This document shows positions 55,719 to 57,240 of a stretch of 57,240 nucleotides of DNA, one piece after another. The notes beneath the pieces are model-generated. The model was not told the DNA's origin and searched no databases. It was given only the letters and a program-made list of their open reading frames with translations. Source of the DNA: a virus. The stretch spans positions 1 to 57,240 of the IMG/VR virus record IMGVR_UViG_3300013126_000037. One strand, given 5' to 3'. Positions within the stretch are counted from its first letter, which is position 1. Each line of letters opens with the position of its first letter. The translations under genes and the position numbers were made by a program.

Positions 55719-56366
55719 ATGACAAGAGGCGAGATTAAACGACGCATTAGGCTACTCGGCAGACATTATTTTGCTGGGGATAATGACCTAGACCCGTTTG
55801 GTCTTGACCTCTTGATTACGGAAGTCACTAATCAAATAGCACGGTCAACCGACTGTTACATTGGTAGGCGATACCTAGATATAGTCGCTGGCACAAGTGA
55901 ATATTGTGACAGCGACTTATATCGTGTCAAGAATATATTTGTATTGCAGCAAGACGGTGATTACGTCAGGGCCAAGTTAATTGACTGGGCAGACGCTCGG
56001 TCTCGTGACTTTAGACGTACCGATTTAGATACAGTGCCAACACACGCTATTGTGTTTGGCATGAACCGAATTAAACTGTACCCACAGCCATCAACGGCGA
56101 TAACCAATGGATTGATGATTGAGGGTTATGCTATCCCTGGCGATTACTGGTTGTATGACACATCAGGGAATCCTGTAACTCTTACAGATGCACATACGTG
56201 TCCTCTGCCTGAATCTGGACACGACGCAGTTGTATATGGCGTTCTCATGGAAAAAGCGTTGCAGATGCGTGACGGTGATGCCGCACAGATATACACGCAG
56301 AAATACCAAGATCGAGTTGGGCAATTAGAGTCCAATGCAGCCGTATACAGTAGGAGGACTCTGTAA
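55719..56366 (+). CDS. Head-tail adaptor protein (gp11 / gp4-like)
   Basis: The protein has 215 residues. A helical N-terminus (GEIKRRIRLLGRHYF; LDLLITEVTNQIARSTDCYI) leads to a beta middle (IKLYPQPSTAITNGLMIEGY) and PLPESGHDAVVYGVLMEKAL with a closing helix. This is the layout of podoviral adaptor proteins that sit under the portal. Coupled by TAATG to the next gene. Confidence 0.7.
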   Translation: MTRGEIKRRIRLLGRHYFAGDNDLDPFGLDLLITEVTNQIARSTDCYIGRRYLDIVAGTSEYCDSDLYRVKNIFVLQQDGDYVRAKLIDWADARSRDFRRTDLDTVPTHAIVFGMNRIKLYPQPSTAITNGLMIEGYAIPGDYWLYDTSGNPVTLTDAHTCPLPESGHDAVVYGVLMEKALQMRDGDAAQIYTQKYQDRVGQLESNAAVYSRRTL

Positions 56367-57109
56367 TGGCGTTATCAATTGCTAACATTAGAGAAGAAGC
56401 CTACAGACTCTTAAACGAAACTGACAGCAGTGTCTTGGGGCAATTACCTGATGGCACTGGCGGAGTTGACACTATATCTCCGACAGACGGTGTCACAACT
56501 TTTATCGTTGAAGCGATTACTGATTTATGTAAGACATGTGTCTATGTACCAGTAAGTGCAACACTTGCTTTTGCAAATAATAGCTTGTCATCAAATATTA
56601 CATCTGCTAGTGCAGTCACTAATAGTGGTTCTATATGGACTATAACAGACGTCTACTACGGCTCCACAAGATTATTGCATGCTAGCGAGCAATCTATCAG
56701 GGCAAATGACCTTAGTTATAAACAAACAACGGCTGGGTCAGTTGCTGGCATATTGTATTGGTATAAACCTGACGCTTATCGCGTGGCGGTGTATCCGTCC
56801 AATGCGACTGGTGGGTCAATCAATATGACTGTTTATGGTGCAGGTATACCGCCAATGCCCGTAGATGACGCAACGCCATCGTTAGACTTTTTGGCAGATG
56901 ATTTACTCAAGCAGTTACTGGCAACATATGTTGCAATGAAACTTATCATGAAAAATATTGATGACCCAAGTTTGGCTCAACGTATGTTTTGGCGCAACTG
57001 GTACGACGAGCAGCGCATGAAATTGTGGATGCAAATGGATATGTCCATGAAAACACCAGGTGCACCATTTGCCATACCGCCAGTTAATCCTTCAGGAGGC
57101 AAAAAATGA
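56366..57109 (+). CDS. Second adaptor-like head-tail protein
   Basis: The protein has 247 residues and the same overall plan as its neighbour: N-terminal helix (IANIREEAYRLLNET), IVEAITDLCKTCVYVPVS, a beta middle (YRVAVYPSN, INMTVYGAGIPPMP) and LADDLLKQLLATYVAMKLIM. It may be a paralogue that forms the next ring. It ends in an ATGA overlap with the last gene of the window. Confidence 0.65.
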   Translation: MALSIANIREEAYRLLNETDSSVLGQLPDGTGGVDTISPTDGVTTFIVEAITDLCKTCVYVPVSATLAFANNSLSSNITSASAVTNSGSIWTITDVYYGSTRLLHASEQSIRANDLSYKQTTAGSVAGILYWYKPDAYRVAVYPSNATGGSINMTVYGAGIPPMPVDDATPSLDFLADDLLKQLLATYVAMKLIMKNIDDPSLAQRMFWRNWYDEQRMKLWMQMDMSMKTPGAPFAIPPVNPSGGKK

Positions 57110-57240
57110 GTATCGCGTGGGGACGGTTAATTTTAATTGCAATAGGTGCGTTTACTGCAAGTGCAGCTCCAGAGTTTGATTCTGCGTGGAAAGCACAACA
57201 CATTGCAGATACGGCTCCGTTTGGCGTTGTCATGCGTGTA
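57106..57240 (+). CDS. Virion protein, 5' end only (runs off window)
   Basis: Forty-five codons are visible from the ATG overlapping the previous stop, preceded by AGGAGG. The N-terminus is hydrophobic (WGRLILIAIGAFTASAAPEF) and then reads FDSAWKAQHIADTAPFGVVM. If the window ends were joined, the frame would stop at bases 7-9, so the gene probably continues in sequence not shown. Confidence 0.6.
   Translation, partial: MSIAWGRLILIAIGAFTASAAPEFDSAWKAQHIADTAPFGVVMRV

Noticed and set aside
1-57240. tRNA genes
   Set aside because: No T-loop (GTTCRAATC-type) with a fitting acceptor stem was found by eye; a covariance search could still reveal one.

Overview
The window is a piece of a double-stranded DNA tailed bacteriophage. 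A complete head-packaging set is present (small and large terminase, P22-type portal, scaffold, major capsid, two adaptor-type proteins). It leads into a short-tail block with a beta-propeller protein and three successive internal-virion-type proteins, the order seen in T7-like podoviruses (adaptor, nozzle, gp14, gp15, gp16 analogues). I see no RNA polymerase, DNA polymerase, integrase or convincing tRNA gene. The host cannot be named from the sequence. Starts with GAAAGG/GGAGG ribosome sites and some GTG or TTG starts indicate an ordinary bacterial host. The two window ends do not join into one reading frame, so sequence is probably missing between them.

Layout. Bases 1-22514 (+): late virion genes ending in a 14.5 kb gene for a 4841-residue polyvalent ejection protein, then a perfect bidirectional terminator at 22517-22558. 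Bases 22565-28770 (-): a replication operon with a VRR-NUC nuclease, a Rad52/DdrA-like annealing protein, a Gp157/Gam-like coiled coil, a winged-helix initiator, a helicase loader and a DnaB helicase. Initiator, loader and helicase follow one another as genes 38-39-40 do in phage SPP1. Bases 28775-33257 (-): small unknown genes, one group of them being an eight-gene operon with two intercistronic RNA pseudoknots. Bases 33258-39016 (-): an array of short cassettes, each with one or two small genes, a UUCG- or GAAA-capped terminator and its own copy of a rigid promoter module. Bases 39203-44287 (+): small DNA-binding proteins, a nuclease, a C5 cytosine methyltransferase with a second gene inside it, dUTPase, a CHAP endolysin, a Cro-like regulator and SSB. 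Bases 44300-44605 (-): a LuxR/GerE-type regulator. Bases 44672-57240 (+): virion accessory genes, packaging and head genes.

How it fits together. The initiator gene carries two tandem 24-bp iterons in its own coding sequence. The same 15-bp core recurs twice in the noncoding stretch at 33.5 kb. This is the two-origin arrangement of SPP1 (oriL inside the initiator gene, oriR elsewhere). Upstream of the origin-like stretch lies a decayed copy of the cassette promoter module. The cassette promoters share a TATA-like box, a palindrome exactly 50 bp upstream and a second palindrome 45-46 bp beyond it, with no conserved -35. That pattern suggests activator-dependent, co-ordinated expression of host-takeover genes.

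The most unusual items are the nine-copy promoter module, the duplicated origin iterons, two H-type pseudoknot leaders with compensatory base changes, a gene embedded out of frame in the methyltransferase gene, an HTH protein fused to a Tad2-like domain, and the giant polyvalent protein with a zincin motif and an ART-like segment.
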